Notes: generated from the sequence alone by a model not told the origin. DNA of 64,000 bases from Pseudoclavibacter sp. RFBB5 (GCF_002931555.1 NZ_PSTZ01000003.1:231736-295735); one strand, 5' to 3'; shown: positions 43,201-53,312, numbered from the stretch's first letter. Numbers and translations: made by a program.

Positions 43201-44248
43201 GCAGGCATCGAGCTACGGCATCCACCTCATCGTGACGCTCGGCCGCTGGAGCGAGCTGCGCATGGCGCACCAGTCGCTGTTCGGGACGCGCATCGAGCTG
43301 CGCCTCAACGACCCGTCGGACTCGGCCATAGACCGCAAGCTCGCCAAATCGGTGCCGGCCGACTCCAGGGGGCGCGCGCTCACCGACGCGAAGACCCTGG
43401 CGCAGTTCGCGCTCCCGACGCTCGAAGCCGTCGACCCCGACCAGGTCGGCGACGCCCTCGAGGAACTCGCGGCCAGAGCGGCGGAATCCTGGAGCGGGCC
43501 GGCCGCAGCGCCCATCCGCCTCCTGCCGAACGTCGTCGACCCGTCGAGCCTGCCCGACGCGGCCGACGAACCCGCCGCCGTGCCCCTCGGCCTCCGCCAG
43601 GACACCATGGACACCGCGCTGTGGGACTTCCTCGACTCCGACCAGCACCTGGTCGTGCTCGGGGATGCGAAGAGCGGCAAGTCGACGGCGCTGCGCGTCA
43701 TCGCGAAGGGCCTCGTCGAGCGGTTCACTCCAGACGAGCTCGCGATCGCCGTCGTCGACCCGCGCGGCAAGGTGCCCGGCGTGATCCCCGAGGAGTACCT
43801 CGCAGCCCACGCCAAGTCGGCGGCGCAGGCGAGCGGGCTCGCCGCGTCCATCGCCAGCGAACTCGCCGAGCGGCCAGGCCGCACCGCCGAGGAGCTCAGG
43901 AAGACGCCGAGAGTCGTGCTCCTCGTCGACGACTACGACATCGTCGCGGCCGGCGGCACCGACCCGCTCGGGGCGCTGGTCCCTCACCTGCCTGCGGCTC
44001 GCGACCTCGGCATCCACATCGTCGTCACGAGGCCCGTCGCCGGGTCGACGAGGGCCATGTACGCGCCGTTCCTGCAGAGCACGCGGGATACGGGCGGGGC
44101 GCTGCTGTTGCTCTCCGGCGATCGCAGCGAGGGGCAGATCGCGCCGCGCCTCTACGCCGAGCGGATGCCCCCGGGCCGCGGCAAGTACGTGCGACGCGGA
44201 GAGGCTCCCGCGGTCGTGCAGCTCGCGAACCTCCCCGAGCGCGCCTGA
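40271..44248 (+). CDS. eccC: EccC-like T7SS ATPase (FtsK/SpoIIIE type, three ATPase domains)
   Basis: A 1,325-residue motor with two N-terminal membrane helices (about 40-82), and three FtsK-like modules. Walker A motifs: GATGSGKSE at 489-497, GGPQSGRST at 846-854 (Lys replaced by Arg852) and GDAKSGKST at 1131-1139. The first module also has LVDYKGGAAF and DEFGEL. In T7SS the first ATPase domain drives export while the later ones bind substrate C-termini. It is one chain rather than split EccCa/EccCb. Start at the GTG overlapping the previous stop. Last gene of the core operon. Confidence 0.94.
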   Translation: MSIRDAHRPTRTVFPAQRPEPRQLASPPTLSDEASATPFQFLLPVVGALTSVTMMVVMRNGQPLFLFIAGIVFVVAIVSGVGFAISARGRAGRALRIRRKRYLDYLERQRTELRDEAAGAARAARLVHPDRSGLASLVQDPARLWDRRRGDPDHLQARVGTATVPWFQLGVSAEDSPTEPADPILLREAQLLAETHSEVPGMPAVAELRGASVVAIIGPRERTVPLVRGLVAQLASHQLPDDVQLAAAFAPDRGDDWRGFDLLPHAQNPRLFDGPMPARRVAPDLRQLAAVIGSELLDRTQTAAAARRRGGTATTLTSLVVVDDRHGEPARPLQLPDRSYTPSEIGVTIVHLVDDRLHEPDDVDVRIELDADGGAALTHNAGGSEQRTLSFEADEVTSTAFEGLARTLAARRTFATAGARDDEGPAADIAEILGVPLDKPVALERVWAPRQPSEFLRVAFGVNDQGRPVHLDLKESAQQGMGPHGICIGATGSGKSEMLRTLILSLAVSHPPEDLAMILVDYKGGAAFAPFEGLPHLAGLIDNLADDPQLTVRAKASLQGEVVRRQQLLKAADSSPSISHYRELRRTRPELAPMPHLFVVIDEFGELLTAEPDFIDLFLQIGRIGRSIGVHLLLSSQRIEGGKLRGLDTYLSYRLGLRTFSEAESQVVLGSGDAFHLPPIPGYGYLKVDTSVYQRFHAGYVSGPIDEVAEARPVTDDEQPRIVEVPLFNGIDSGGDPDAPLVLRAPETRRTLIDDLVAQLDRPEKVRPVWLPPLAERISLGEAFAAGADSSADPSDSGEHPHGPANPGGAHPLRFVIGVEDEPANQRQEPWVLDLTKSGGHVAIIGGPQSGRSTALRTIAASLALSGALGAVGIYGMDLTGGGLRRLEAFPHVGGVATRGDDSRLVRLVEELAAMLRMREELFKRHSIDSTAQLRAMHAAGKLPGLPNADIVLLVDGYGALRQDFEHLDGPFTKLMLQASSYGIHLIVTLGRWSELRMAHQSLFGTRIELRLNDPSDSAIDRKLAKSVPADSRGRALTDAKTLAQFALPTLEAVDPDQVGDALEELAARAAESWSGPAAAPIRLLPNVVDPSSLPDAADEPAAVPLGLRQDTMDTALWDFLDSDQHLVVLGDAKSGKSTALRVIAKGLVERFTPDELAIAVVDPRGKVPGVIPEEYLAAHAKSAAQASGLAASIASELAERPGRTAEELRKTPRVVLLVDDYDIVAAGGTDPLGALVPHLPAARDLGIHIVVTRPVAGSTRAMYAPFLQSTRDTGGALLLLSGDRSEGQIAPRLYAERMPPGRGKYVRRGEAPAVVQLANLPERA

Positions 44249-44291
44249 CGGGGCGGCGGCTGCTCGGTGGGTGTCTGGCCTGCTGCGTCGC

Positions 44292-44579
44292 TCAGCGGGT
44301 GGTCAGCGGCTGGTATTCGGGATGCTTGCGGATGAACGCCGCCACGTACGGGCACTGCGGGACGATGGTGAGCGCCGACTGCTCGCCGAGCGTCGTCAGC
44401 GCCGCATCCGTCAGGACCGCGGCGAGTCCCTGCCCCTGATGGGCGGGGTCGACGACCGTGTGATCGATGACGATCGCGTCGGCCGTCGTGACGTAGCTCA
44501 GGAACCCGATCTCGGTGCCGTCGCCGTCGTTGAGGGCGAAGCGCGAACGATCCTGCTGGTGCTGGACGGAATTTGACAT
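44292..44579 (-). CDS. Small GNAT-like N-acetyltransferase (YidJ type)
   Basis: A 95-residue protein of the short GCN5-related family: IDHTVVDPAHQGQGLAAVL carries the acetyl-CoA pyrophosphate-binding Q-x-x-G-x-x loop, and the C-terminal VPQCPYVAAFIRKHPEYQ is the family signature with a conserved Cys. It probably acetylates a small metabolite; the substrate is unknown. It sits convergent to eccC with a 43-base gap. Confidence 0.9.
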   Translation of the reverse strand: MSNSVQHQQDRSRFALNDGDGTEIGFLSYVTTADAIVIDHTVVDPAHQGQGLAAVLTDAALTTLGEQSALTIVPQCPYVAAFIRKHPEYQPLTTR

Positions 44580-44710
44580 GCGCAGAGGCTACGCCGTCCC
44601 ACCGGCAGAAGACTCAGTGATTACGCCGACGATGCCGAGTGCGAGCATCAGTGTCCGCACCCTCGGCCAGTCCCGGACGACCCCGCCAGCGCCTGTGCGA
44701 GGGTTGACCG

Positions 44711-45670
44711 GTGACTGAGGAGCAGCAGGACCATACGCCGGACGGCCGAGCGTCGGAGGCTCAGGCGCCGGATGATCAGGGGCGGCGCGCCGAACGTGCC
44801 GGGCGGAGCAAGCGCAAGGCCTCAGCGCGTGTGCGCCGGAACCGGAAGATCGCCGCGGCGGGTCTCGCGGTTGTCGTGCTCCTGGGGAGCGGCTTCATCT
44901 ACTGGGCCGTGACCGCCGCATCGAACGGTGACGCGAGCGTGCCGACCATCGCATCCACCTCGGCCCCCGCGACGCCGACGGCCACCCCGACTCCCACCGC
45001 CACACCGACCCCGGAGCCGACCGCGACGGCCGAGCCGACTCCGACCGAGACGCAGCCACCGGCCTCGGTGCTCAACATCACGGACCCCAACAGCATCACG
45101 GTGCTTGTGAACAAGCAGACACCGCTGGTTCCCGCCGACTACGCGCCCGCCGACCTCGTCGCCATGTCGGAGATCGGCGTCCCCTCCGCCAACGGCCACT
45201 CGCTCCGCTCGGAGGCGGCGACCGCGGTGCAGACGATGTTCGCGGCGGCCAGCGCCGAGGCGGGGCTCACTCTGGACATGACCAGCGGGTACCGCGACTA
45301 CGGGCTGCAGACCGAGCTCTACACCGGGTACGTCGCCGACCTCGGCCAGGAAGCAGCCGACCTCACGTCGGCTCGTCCCGGGTACAGCGAGCATCAGACC
45401 GGGCTCGCCGCCGACATCTCGTCGCAGGGCGAGGGATGCGTGCTGGAGCAGTGCTTCTCGACGACGGCGGGTGGTCAGTGGCTCGCCACGAATGCCCACC
45501 GCTTCGGCTTCATCCTGCGCTTCCCGGACGGGGCGACCGCCACCACCGGGTACGAGTTCGAACCCTGGCACTACCGCTACGTCGGCACGGAGACGTCCGC
45601 CGCGATGCAGGCGGCTGGCACCAGCACGTACGAGGAATTCCTGGGCGCTCCCGCGGCGCCAGGCTACTGA
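44711..45670 (+). CDS. M15 family D,D-carboxypeptidase (VanY type), membrane anchored
   Basis: A 319-residue exported protein: a charged cytoplasmic N-terminus of about 55 residues, one membrane helix (about 57-78), a Thr/Pro-rich spacer (about 85-120) and the M15B domain. Zinc and catalytic residues are visible in SEHQTGLAADIS (His and Asp) and EPWHYRYVG (Glu, His). It trims the terminal D-Ala of peptidoglycan stem peptides outside the membrane. GAGGG lies just before the GTG start. Confidence 0.93.
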   Translation: MTEEQQDHTPDGRASEAQAPDDQGRRAERAGRSKRKASARVRRNRKIAAAGLAVVVLLGSGFIYWAVTAASNGDASVPTIASTSAPATPTATPTPTATPTPEPTATAEPTPTETQPPASVLNITDPNSITVLVNKQTPLVPADYAPADLVAMSEIGVPSANGHSLRSEAATAVQTMFAAASAEAGLTLDMTSGYRDYGLQTELYTGYVADLGQEAADLTSARPGYSEHQTGLAADISSQGEGCVLEQCFSTTAGGQWLATNAHRFGFILRFPDGATATTGYEFEPWHYRYVGTETSAAMQAAGTSTYEEFLGAPAAPGY

Positions 45671-45739
45671 AGAGGCCAGGCTCGGTAGAGTTCTGCCAGA
45701 GCTTTGGAAGCAGAAGCACTCCAAGACCAGGAGGTCGAG

Positions 45740-48334
45740 ATGGCAACGTGCCCCACGTGTGGTGCCGAAGCGCAGGTCGGACAGAGATTCTGCGCCGAGT
45801 GCGGTACCAAGCTGACGGCCGTGCGCCCTCGCGCCGCCGAAAGCGACGGCAGCAACGCTGCTCCGCGCCGACCGGCTGATATCGGTGCGGGCGGCTTCCG
45901 CTGGAACGCCTCGGCCCCCACTCCGCCCTCGGAGGTCGTGGGCCGCGCTCGCGAAGAGGCGGAGCAGAAGACGGCGCCCACTGACGGCGACGACTTCTTC
46001 GCACGGTACCGCCCGAAGGCCTCGTCGCCGAGCGCGCCCGAGACGGACGACGCCGGCAGCGAACCGGAACCCGCGGCTCCGGAGCCCCCGTCGTTCCTCC
46101 GCTCGCGTCGCCGCTTCAACCCCGACCTGCGCGCGACGGGTGAGCGAGGCATCGTCACGCCCGAGACGGTCATCCCTCCCACTCCGGCGCGCCCACGCAC
46201 CCCCGCGCCAGCTGAGCCGCCCGTCGAGGCGCCGACCGCTGAAGAAGCTGCGAGCGCTGAGGCTCCGCAGGCTCCCGCAGCGTCGACGCCGAACACGACG
46301 GGTCCAGTGCGGGATGCGTTCGCGTTCGAGCCGCCGACAACCGAGTTCGACGTGCTCCCCATGAACACCCCGCCGGCACGTTCGTCCCAGCCCGGCATGC
46401 CCGGCGCAGACGACAGCGAGCCGCGCGGACAGGTGCCGAGCTGGTTCTCCGACCTCGAGGGCACGGGCGACCCCGCGCCCGTGGAGCCGGCCGCACCCGC
46501 CCCGGCCGCACCCGCACCGCGCAGTGAGGCGCCCGCGGAGACCGCTGCTCCGGAGAGCGCTGCACCAGCCAGCGCCGCACCGCAGTTCGGGAGGCCGCCC
46601 GAGCGGGCAGCAGCGGCGCAGACCGCCGACTCCGACCAGCGGGCAGCCGCTCCCAGCTCATCGGCTGACGTTGCGACGCCGGCCTCGACCGATACGGATC
46701 TCGAGGGTGCCGGTGCGCAGTCGGGCGCCACCAACGAGGCCCCGCGTATCCCCTCGTTCCGCGCCGAGCCGCCGGCGCTCCCGATGCCGCGCGTCGTCCC
46801 CTCACCGCCGCCGATGCCCGCCACGGGAGACCCGTTCCGCGGCGCATCCGCTGCCCCCGTCTTCCCGAGCGGGCCAGCGGTCGTTCCCGGCGAGCCGCCC
46901 CGCGCGGCACCTGCCGGGAAGAGCGCCTTCGATGAGCTGCTTGCCGGTGAGCGCAGCGACGGCAGCGTCCTCGATGACTCCGATCGCCCGATCGTGTCGC
47001 GCGACTTCGAGCAGACCGGCATCGTGCCGCTGCCGTCTCGCAAGCGCGAGAGCTTCGGTGAAGCGCGCGACTCCGAGCGACAGGATGCGGCCGAGCTGTT
47101 CGGTGCCTCCGGCGCCCCGGCAGCGCAGACCCCGCAGATGCCAGAGCCCGCAGCCCAGGTCCCGAGTGCAGCGCAGGCACCGAGTGCGCCGGAGGCTGAG
47201 CCGCCGACGCGCGCGCTGCCGAAGCAGCACACCGGGCCCGCCTTCGGCGAGGACGTCGACCAGGGCCAGGGTGTCAGCCACGGCCGGGGCTTCGCGCAGG
47301 ATCAGGATTCCGCGCAGGATCGTGATTCCGCGCAGGATCGTGACAGCGACCGGGATGCGCGCTTCGCTCCGCCCGAGACGCCTCAGGGAGGCCAGCGCGA
47401 GCAGGACCCTGCCAAGGAGCTGCTCTCCAGCTGGTTCGACGAGGACGACGCGGACGAGTCGTCGTCCGCCCCGGCGTCCGCTGGCGTGCGAGCGCCTCGA
47501 GCGCCTCGAGCGCCTCGTGCGCCTCGCCGTCCCGGGCCCGCGCCGCGTGGGGCGGGTGCGCCTGCTGCCGCCCCGCCGCGGTCCACGGGGCCTGTTTCCT
47601 CGGGACCGGTCAGTGACGAGCCCGACGTCCAGCCGTCCGATCGGAATCCGTTCGACCGAGTGGGTGCCGCGCTCGGCGGCGGGAGCGGCGGAGGCGGTGG
47701 ACGCGTCGGTGCGGCCGTGCGTGGCCTCGACAACCGCAACCGTCGACGTCTCGGCATCATCGCCCTCTCGGTGGTCGGCTCGATCCTTCTGATCATCTCG
47801 GCGATCATGATCGGCAACGTCGTCGGAGCGAACCGAGACGACCCCATCGCTGGCGGCGACCCCTCCGCGAGCGAGACCGCCGCGGAGCAGCCCGCCACGG
47901 AGGAGCCGGCACCGCCCGCTGGGCCGGCCGCCGTCGCCGACCCCAACTTCGCTCCGGTCACCTTCACGAGCGAGACCGGCAACATCCGCTGCCAGATCAC
48001 CCCGGAGACGGGCGTCACCTGCCAGCAGTACACCGTCGACTTCCCGGTTCCGGAACAGGCGTGCCAGGCCGGCGCGACGGGCGTCGTCGTGGGGCTCGAT
48101 TCCAACGGCTACACGTTCCCGTGCCTCACGGACGACATTCCGCTTGAGGGTGCCGTCGTGCAGCCCTACAACTCGCCCGTGGTGCTCGGCGAGTTCGTGT
48201 GTGAGATCACCTTCGAGACCGGCGTGACCTGCTTCAACGCGTCGGGTGACATCGTGAGCGTCGAGTTCTCCGCTGGCGTCGGACAGGCTGGCCGCCTCAG
48301 CGCGACCAACCCGACTCCCGCCGAAGGCCAGTAG
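45740..48334 (+). CDS. Zinc-ribbon, disordered, single-span membrane protein
   Basis: An 864-residue protein with a cytoplasmic zinc ribbon (CPTCG and CAECG, residues 4-25), about 640 residues rich in Pro, Ala, Glu and Arg without folded pattern, one membrane helix (about 674-697) and an outer domain of about 150 residues with six cysteines in pairs such as RCQITPETGVTCQQ and VCEITFETGVTC. A short tandem repeat of SAQDRD lies at 47305-47345. AGGAGG precedes the ATG at 45740. It may sense or bind something outside and signal through the flexible tail, but no function is established. Confidence 0.83.
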   Translation: MATCPTCGAEAQVGQRFCAECGTKLTAVRPRAAESDGSNAAPRRPADIGAGGFRWNASAPTPPSEVVGRAREEAEQKTAPTDGDDFFARYRPKASSPSAPETDDAGSEPEPAAPEPPSFLRSRRRFNPDLRATGERGIVTPETVIPPTPARPRTPAPAEPPVEAPTAEEAASAEAPQAPAASTPNTTGPVRDAFAFEPPTTEFDVLPMNTPPARSSQPGMPGADDSEPRGQVPSWFSDLEGTGDPAPVEPAAPAPAAPAPRSEAPAETAAPESAAPASAAPQFGRPPERAAAAQTADSDQRAAAPSSSADVATPASTDTDLEGAGAQSGATNEAPRIPSFRAEPPALPMPRVVPSPPPMPATGDPFRGASAAPVFPSGPAVVPGEPPRAAPAGKSAFDELLAGERSDGSVLDDSDRPIVSRDFEQTGIVPLPSRKRESFGEARDSERQDAAELFGASGAPAAQTPQMPEPAAQVPSAAQAPSAPEAEPPTRALPKQHTGPAFGEDVDQGQGVSHGRGFAQDQDSAQDRDSAQDRDSDRDARFAPPETPQGGQREQDPAKELLSSWFDEDDADESSSAPASAGVRAPRAPRAPRAPRRPGPAPRGAGAPAAAPPRSTGPVSSGPVSDEPDVQPSDRNPFDRVGAALGGGSGGGGGRVGAAVRGLDNRNRRRLGIIALSVVGSILLIISAIMIGNVVGANRDDPIAGGDPSASETAAEQPATEEPAPPAGPAAVADPNFAPVTFTSETGNIRCQITPETGVTCQQYTVDFPVPEQACQAGATGVVVGLDSNGYTFPCLTDDIPLEGAVVQPYNSPVVLGEFVCEITFETGVTCFNASGDIVSVEFSAGVGQAGRLSATNPTPAEGQ

Positions 48335-48367
48335 CGGCCCGCCGGCGCCGCCGGCGCCCGCCGGCAC

Positions 48368-48432
48368 AGAACGCCGCCTGCGTTTCCACCCTCTCGAGCA
48401 CGTCCAGAGGTTGGAGACGCAGGCGGCGTTCT
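48368..48432. terminator. Near-perfect 27-bp hairpin between convergent genes
   Basis: Arms 48368-48394 and 48406-48432 match at 25 of 27 positions (one of the two exceptions is a G-T pair) around an 11-base loop. It lies between the stops of the zinc-ribbon protein and pgm and should act as a bidirectional terminator. It is longer than usual factor-independent terminators and has no T-run. Confidence 0.8.
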
Positions 48433-48458
48433 AGCGGCGGGTGGTGCGGTACGCGCGG

Positions 48459-50087
<1,629 letters not shown>

Positions 50088-50154
50088 GCCCTCAGTCTGG
50101 CACCGCGCGGTGCCTCGTGGGGAGGAACTCATGCATCGGCATAGGCTGAACCCC

Positions 50155-51102
50155 ATGACCGAAGCCAGCACCGTGCCAGATGAGCGAGAGACGTACTCCT
50201 ACCTCGGGCCGGCTGGCACGTTCACGGAGGCGGCGCTCGGCCAGGTCGCCGCCGCCGAGGGTCAGATCTGGCGTCCCGTGAGCAACGTCGGCGAGGCGCT
50301 CGCCGATGTCACCTCCGGGCGCAGCGTGGCAGCCATGATCGCGATCGAGAACAGCATCGAGGGCGGCGTCACGGCGTCTCAGGATGCGCTCGCGACGATC
50401 CCGGGGCTTCGTATCGCGGGCGAGTACGAGGTGGCGATCTCGTTCAGCCTCGTCGTCCGGCCCGGAACGCGTCTCGAGGATGTGCGCACGGTGTCGGCGC
50501 ATCCGGTTGCGTACGGCCAGTGCCGCAGGTGGCTGCACGGCAACATCCCGGGGCACGAGCACGTCGTCGCGAACTCGAACATCTCGAGCGTCAACGCGCT
50601 GTTCGACGAGCGCGGCGACATCGACGCCGCGATAGCGCCGCGCGGGGTCGAGGATCGCTTCGACGTGTCGGTGCTGGGTGAGGGCATCCAGGACAACAAG
50701 ACGGCGCGCACACGGTTCGCGCTCGTGAGCCTCAGTCGTGAGCTTCCGGCTCGGACGGGAGCCGACAAGACGAGCCTCATCGTCGAGCTTCCTGAGGAGT
50801 TCCCGGGGTCCCTCATGGTGATGCTCGAGCAGTTCGCGACTCGCGGCGTGAACCTCTCGATGATCACGTCTCGCCCTCTACCTGACCGCATCGGCTCGTA
50901 TCGCTTCGTGCTCGACCTCGATGGCCACATCGACGACGCGAGGGTTGCGGATGCGCTGCTCGGCCTTCGCCGCTTCAGCCCGCACGTCATCTTCCTCGGC
51001 TCGTACCCGCGGGCGGATCGCAAGCCGGTCGTCGTCGACCCCAAGTGGGGTGACGAGCACTTCGGCGAAGCGGTCGACTGGCTGAGCTCGCTGCGCGGCT
51101 GA
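50155..51102 (+). CDS. pheA: Prephenate dehydratase
   Basis: A 315-residue enzyme of phenylalanine synthesis that turns prephenate into phenylpyruvate. YSYLGPAGTFTEAAL opens the catalytic domain, IAIENSIEGGVT carries a conserved substrate loop, and TRFALVS near residue 183 contains the essential Thr-Arg-Phe. The C-terminal part is an ACT regulatory domain (about 200-280) with GVNLSMITSRPL and YRFVLDLDGH, so feedback inhibition by phenylalanine is expected. TAGGCT six bases before the ATG at 50155 supports a leaderless start; an upstream ATG at 50131 has a GGAGG site and could be used instead. Confidence 0.95.
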   Translation: MTEASTVPDERETYSYLGPAGTFTEAALGQVAAAEGQIWRPVSNVGEALADVTSGRSVAAMIAIENSIEGGVTASQDALATIPGLRIAGEYEVAISFSLVVRPGTRLEDVRTVSAHPVAYGQCRRWLHGNIPGHEHVVANSNISSVNALFDERGDIDAAIAPRGVEDRFDVSVLGEGIQDNKTARTRFALVSLSRELPARTGADKTSLIVELPEEFPGSLMVMLEQFATRGVNLSMITSRPLPDRIGSYRFVLDLDGHIDDARVADALLGLRRFSPHVIFLGSYPRADRKPVVVDPKWGDEHFGEAVDWLSSLRG

Positions 51103-51105
51103 GGT

Positions 51106-51408
51106 TCATCGCGCGCTGGCCTCGGTGAGGTTCGCGCCGAGACGGCGTGCGCTGTCGACCGTGAGATCGAGCACCGGGCCGTCTCGCAAGAGGACCGCGA
51201 GCCAGGCAACGCGTTCGTGGCGTTCCTGATGCTGGACGAGCACCAGCGTGTCGATGGCGAACGCATGCTGACGTTCGCGGTGGGACGCCGGCGCTCGCGT
51301 CACCACGGAGACCTCTCTGCTTGCGCCGTAGTGCAGGGTCTCATCGGCATCGAGATGCAGGGCGATGCACCATGCTGGGCAGAGCGGGGTGCCGGATCGC
51401 GTGATCAT
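51106..51408 (-). CDS. DUF6907-like small protein (copy 1)
   Basis: A 100-residue protein starting at the ATG at 51408 with AGAGGAG eight bases upstream. It begins with a CPAWC motif followed by HLDADETLHYGA, a Cys-x-x-x-Cys/His pattern of DUF6907 proteins, then a beta-rich part and an Ala/Arg-rich end. A paralogue lies at 53765-54079. The paired Cys and His suggest a small metal-binding domain; function unknown. Confidence 0.75.
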   Translation of the reverse strand: MITRSGTPLCPAWCIALHLDADETLHYGASREVSVVTRAPASHRERQHAFAIDTLVLVQHQERHERVAWLAVLLRDGPVLDLTVDSARRLGANLTEASAR

Positions 51409-51603
51409 GCGCGTTCTCCTCTGGTGTGCACGCGGAGGGGCTGCCCCGGTCCGGCACAGCCGGGGCGGCTGCCGCGCGACGCGGATGCTGGGCTGTTCGG
51501 ACACCGTAGAAGTGACCGCCGACATTCTGTGTCGTCTGCCACTCGACCGGTCGCACACGCCGCCGCCGTGCACCACGTAGCGCACCGCGTGTCCCAACGC
51601 CAG

Positions 51604-51657
51604 GGGGAGAAGTACCCGAAATTCGCCCCTTGAAAAAGGTCACGTTCCTGTTACGTT
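51604..51657 (+). promoter_or_regulatory. Promoter with GGGKANNNNTMCCC dyad before the metalloprotease gene
   Basis: GGGGAGAAGTACCC at 51604-51617 is base-for-base the dyad of the cassette 2 promoter. Downstream are TTGAAA (51630-51635) and, after 16 bases, TACGTT (51652-51657), a usual -35/-10 pair. The dyad lies about ten bases, one helical turn, further from the -10 than at the T7SS promoters. The rest of 51409-51847 contains no gene that I can support. Confidence 0.55.
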
Positions 51658-51847
51658 AGACAGGCACTTTGCTGGCTCCCATCTTCGCGTGCTACCCAAC
51701 CCCGGTTTCGGGACGGCGACGGTGGGTTGGCGGGACACCGCCTCAGCGCCGCAGAGCCGGAGTGCGATCACCACGCGGGTGGTCGCCTCTCGCGACGCAG
51801 CGCCTCGCAGCACCGACACGACCCGCAACCAACGAAGGGGCCCACGC

Positions 51848-53269
51848 TTGAAGAAGCAGCTCGAACAGCTTGAGTCGGAGACGGGCTCGCGCTCGATGTC
51901 GGCTCGCGGCGGCGTCCGCAAGACGCTCGCGTCCATCGGACTCATCGGCGGAATCGTCGCGATCTCTGCCGGTCTCGGCTCGGCCCCTGCGCTCGCAGAC
52001 ACCCCGAGCGAAGACCTCACCGGATCTCGGACGGAGCCGGTCGCGGCACCGTCGCGCCACGGCGACGACACCCGCTCGCACCTCTCACGCTCGACGGAGC
52101 CCGTGCGCAACTACGTCATCCAGCCGGGAGCGGAGCTCCCAGCGGGTGTCACGCCCGACGAGGCCGCGATCTGGGAAATCTACGTCAAGATCGCGACGCC
52201 GTCGTTCATCAACGAGCACATGTCGACGTACGAGACCTACAACAACCCGAGCAGCAACACCGCCGCTTCGGTCAACCAGGACAGCACCGACCCCTCCAAG
52301 TGGCAGCTGAAGGTCAACCTCGCCTACGCGGACGACCAGGCGATCCTCACCGAGACCCTCATCCACGAGTTCGCCCACGTGCTCTCGCTCAACACGGACG
52401 AGGTCGACCTCACCTACGCGTCCTGCGAGAAGCTCGAGCTCTGGGAAGGCTGCCCGCAGCCCGACTCGCAGATCCTCGGCTTCCACGAGAACTTCTGGGA
52501 GCCCTACGGCGACGCGGCTCCCCCGCAGGACAACTACGACTGGAACGTCGCCAACGCCTGGTACGCGACCCACGAGTCGGACTACGTCAGCAACTACGCG
52601 GCGATGAACATCGTCGAGGACTACGCCGAGACCTGGGCGGCGTTCGTCGTCACCGACGTCCAGCCCACGGGTGACACGGTGCTCGCCGACAAGTTCGAGT
52701 TCCTGTGGAGCGACGCGGAGCAGCTCGAGCTGCGCAAGAACATCCGCATCGCCCTCGGCTTCGACGTGGCCCCGACCCCGACGGCTACCCCGACGGTCAC
52801 GGCGACGCCCACCGCAACGGCGACGCCGACCGCAACGGCAACTCCGACGCCCACGGCTACGGCGACCACGGAGCCGACGGCAACCGCGACGACGGAGCCC
52901 ACGGCTACGGCGACGACGGAGCCCACGGCAACCGCGACGACAGAGCCCACGGCTACGGCGACGACGGAGCCGACGGCAACCGCGACGACGGAGCCCACGG
53001 CTACGGCAACGACGGAGCCCACGGCTACGGCAACCACCGAGCCGACCGCGACGCCCGGCACGACCATCACGGTCACGCCTTCGCCTTCGGCATCCGCGTC
53101 GACGTCGGCGACCCCGACTGAGACTGCGGTGGCCGCTGGCAGCGACGACACGCTCGCAACCACGGGTGGAGAGTTCGACGCCGCGCTCGCGTTCGGCATC
53201 GCCGGTTCGGTGCTGCTCGCCGGTACCGTGCTCCTCCTCGCGCAGAAGAAGCGCAAGCAGGACGCCTAA
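51848..53269 (+). CDS. Cell-wall-anchored zinc metalloprotease-like protein
   Basis: A 473-residue exported protein. The TTG at 51848 is chosen for the AAGGGG seven bases upstream; an in-frame ATG at 51896 would also keep the signal peptide (hydrophobic core ending APALADT). The catalytic domain has H173EFAH177 and, further on, E257DYAE, a plausible third zinc ligand, as in gluzincin-type peptidases. A Thr/Pro spacer with eight TTEPTATA repeats follows, then LATTG at 436-440, a hydrophobic span and a KKRK tail, the signal for sortase attachment to peptidoglycan. The substrate is unknown. Confidence 0.85.
   Translation: MKKQLEQLESETGSRSMSARGGVRKTLASIGLIGGIVAISAGLGSAPALADTPSEDLTGSRTEPVAAPSRHGDDTRSHLSRSTEPVRNYVIQPGAELPAGVTPDEAAIWEIYVKIATPSFINEHMSTYETYNNPSSNTAASVNQDSTDPSKWQLKVNLAYADDQAILTETLIHEFAHVLSLNTDEVDLTYASCEKLELWEGCPQPDSQILGFHENFWEPYGDAAPPQDNYDWNVANAWYATHESDYVSNYAAMNIVEDYAETWAAFVVTDVQPTGDTVLADKFEFLWSDAEQLELRKNIRIALGFDVAPTPTATPTVTATPTATATPTATATPTPTATATTEPTATATTEPTATATTEPTATATTEPTATATTEPTATATTEPTATATTEPTATATTEPTATPGTTITVTPSPSASASTSATPTETAVAAGSDDTLATTGGEFDAALAFGIAGSVLLAGTVLLLAQKKRKQDA
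52865..53056 (+). repeat. Eight tandem 24-base repeats in the protease spacer
   Basis: The 24-base unit encodes TTEPTATA (TTEPTATP in the last) and occurs eight times without interruption, varying only at third positions. It encodes the wall-spanning stalk. Such an array can change in length by slippage or recombination. Confidence 0.9.
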
Positions 53270-53312
53270 GCGCCAGCAGATCCAGGTCCGGCGCACGCCG
53301 GTCTGAGAGACT

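Noticed and set aside
52865..53056. Regular 24-base repeats, possible array element
   Set aside because: They are in frame, encode TTEPTATA without spacers and belong to the protease stalk.
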